30,797 nucleotides of DNA, taken from NCBI GenBank assembly GCA_900548855.1, contig URMF01000039.1:1-30797 (forward strand). Reading direction: 5' to 3'. The position numbers and the translations under genes are program-made. This document shows, piece after piece, positions 30,607-30,797 of this stretch. Origin of the DNA: an uncultured Eubacteriales bacterium (GTDB lineage: Bacteria > Bacillota > Clostridia > Lachnospirales > Lachnospiraceae). The first letter of the stretch is position 1, and every line of letters starts with the position of its first letter. Below the pieces are notes generated by a model. That model saw nothing but the letters and a program-made list of their open reading frames with translations. It was not told where the DNA came from and searched no databases.

Positions 30607-30669
30607 TTTAAGTCGCCGTTCAGACCTGCCTAGCGCTGACGGCAGCAAAGCTGCTAAACATAATTATTA

Positions 30670-30797
30670 CTATCGGAAGCTCTTTAAAATTTCCATGCCT
30701 TTTGCTTCTTTCTGTATAGCGTCAGCTATGTATAACAGTGACGATTTTTGCACAACCTTACGCTTCCTTGAAAGCTGGATGTTTTTAGACATTTGCC
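30670..30797 (-). CDS. Possible partial gene entering from the right edge
   Basis: On the minus strand a frame open at the window edge runs to a stop at 30670-30672 and ends ...IADAIQKEAKGMEILKSFR. It includes an ATG at 30792 (MSKNIQLSRKRKVV...). About 42 codons are visible, basic in composition, with no family recognised. It converges with fucO. It could be the tail of a real gene or chance. Confidence 0.3.
   Translation of the reverse strand, partial: QMSKNIQLSRKRKVVQKSSLLYIADAIQKEAKGMEILKSFR

Noticed and set aside
1..30797. CRISPR arrays, prophage genes, full insertion sequences, rRNA
   Set aside because: None seen: no regularly spaced repeats, no phage structural or transposase proteins, no rRNA-like sequence. 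The only array is the 59-bp promoter repeat, which has no spacers.

Overview
The window looks like chromosomal DNA of a low-to-moderate GC, Gram-positive anaerobe of the Clostridia, most likely family Lachnospiraceae. The evidence is strong AGGAGG-type ribosome sites, a glmS ribozyme, a Bacillus/Clostridium-type LexA box, a hydrogen-metabolism sensor based on the [FeFe]-hydrogenase fold, and protein sequences of Lachnospiraceae character. Assignments come from reading motifs; no database search was run.

Layout. 1-3159 (minus): carB, large subunit of carbamoyl-phosphate synthase, cut by the left edge. 3160-3698: divergent control region with the carB promoter and a glmS self-cleaving riboswitch, followed by glmS. 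5762-13540 (plus): an unusual run of a PD-(D/E)XK-like nuclease of the sce7726 type, a 139-residue protein of unknown function, a 1737-residue DUF4132 giant protein, and a two-domain polyphosphate:AMP phosphotransferase. This is the best candidate in the window for an undescribed multi-gene system. 13691-15223: an SCP2-domain protein and a lipoprotein. The lipoprotein lies behind tandem 59-bp repeats that each carry an extended -10 promoter element, and the block is bracketed by 38-bp direct repeats derived from the SCP2 gene. 15352-17778 (minus): a soluble hydrogenase-fold/chemotaxis-receptor fusion and an XRE regulator.

17948-23764 (plus): a small ORF, a short-chain dehydrogenase, a divergent cis-prenyltransferase, a free-standing structured small RNA with its own promoter and terminator, rarA behind a LexA box, degV, a monofunctional peptidoglycan transglycosylase and an acyl-CoA thioesterase. 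23772-24900: a 210-bp palindromic MITE with terminal inverted repeats and an 11-bp target duplication, directly before a stand-alone SIR2-family (probable defence NADase) gene. 24987-25057 (minus): tRNA-Gly(CCC). 25273-30513 (plus): a sensor-less hybrid histidine kinase, a hypoxanthine-DNA glycosylase, a DUF1015 protein, a cytidylate-kinase-like protein and fucO (lactaldehyde reductase), each with recognisable signals.

Together the window mixes housekeeping functions (pyrimidine/arginine precursors, amino-sugar synthesis, cell wall, DNA repair) with small accessory modules. The repair theme is notable: LexA-controlled rarA and a deoxyinosine glycosylase. The accessory content is the nuclease-DUF4132 operon, the repeat-bracketed lipoprotein, and the MITE with SIR2 beside a tRNA gene.
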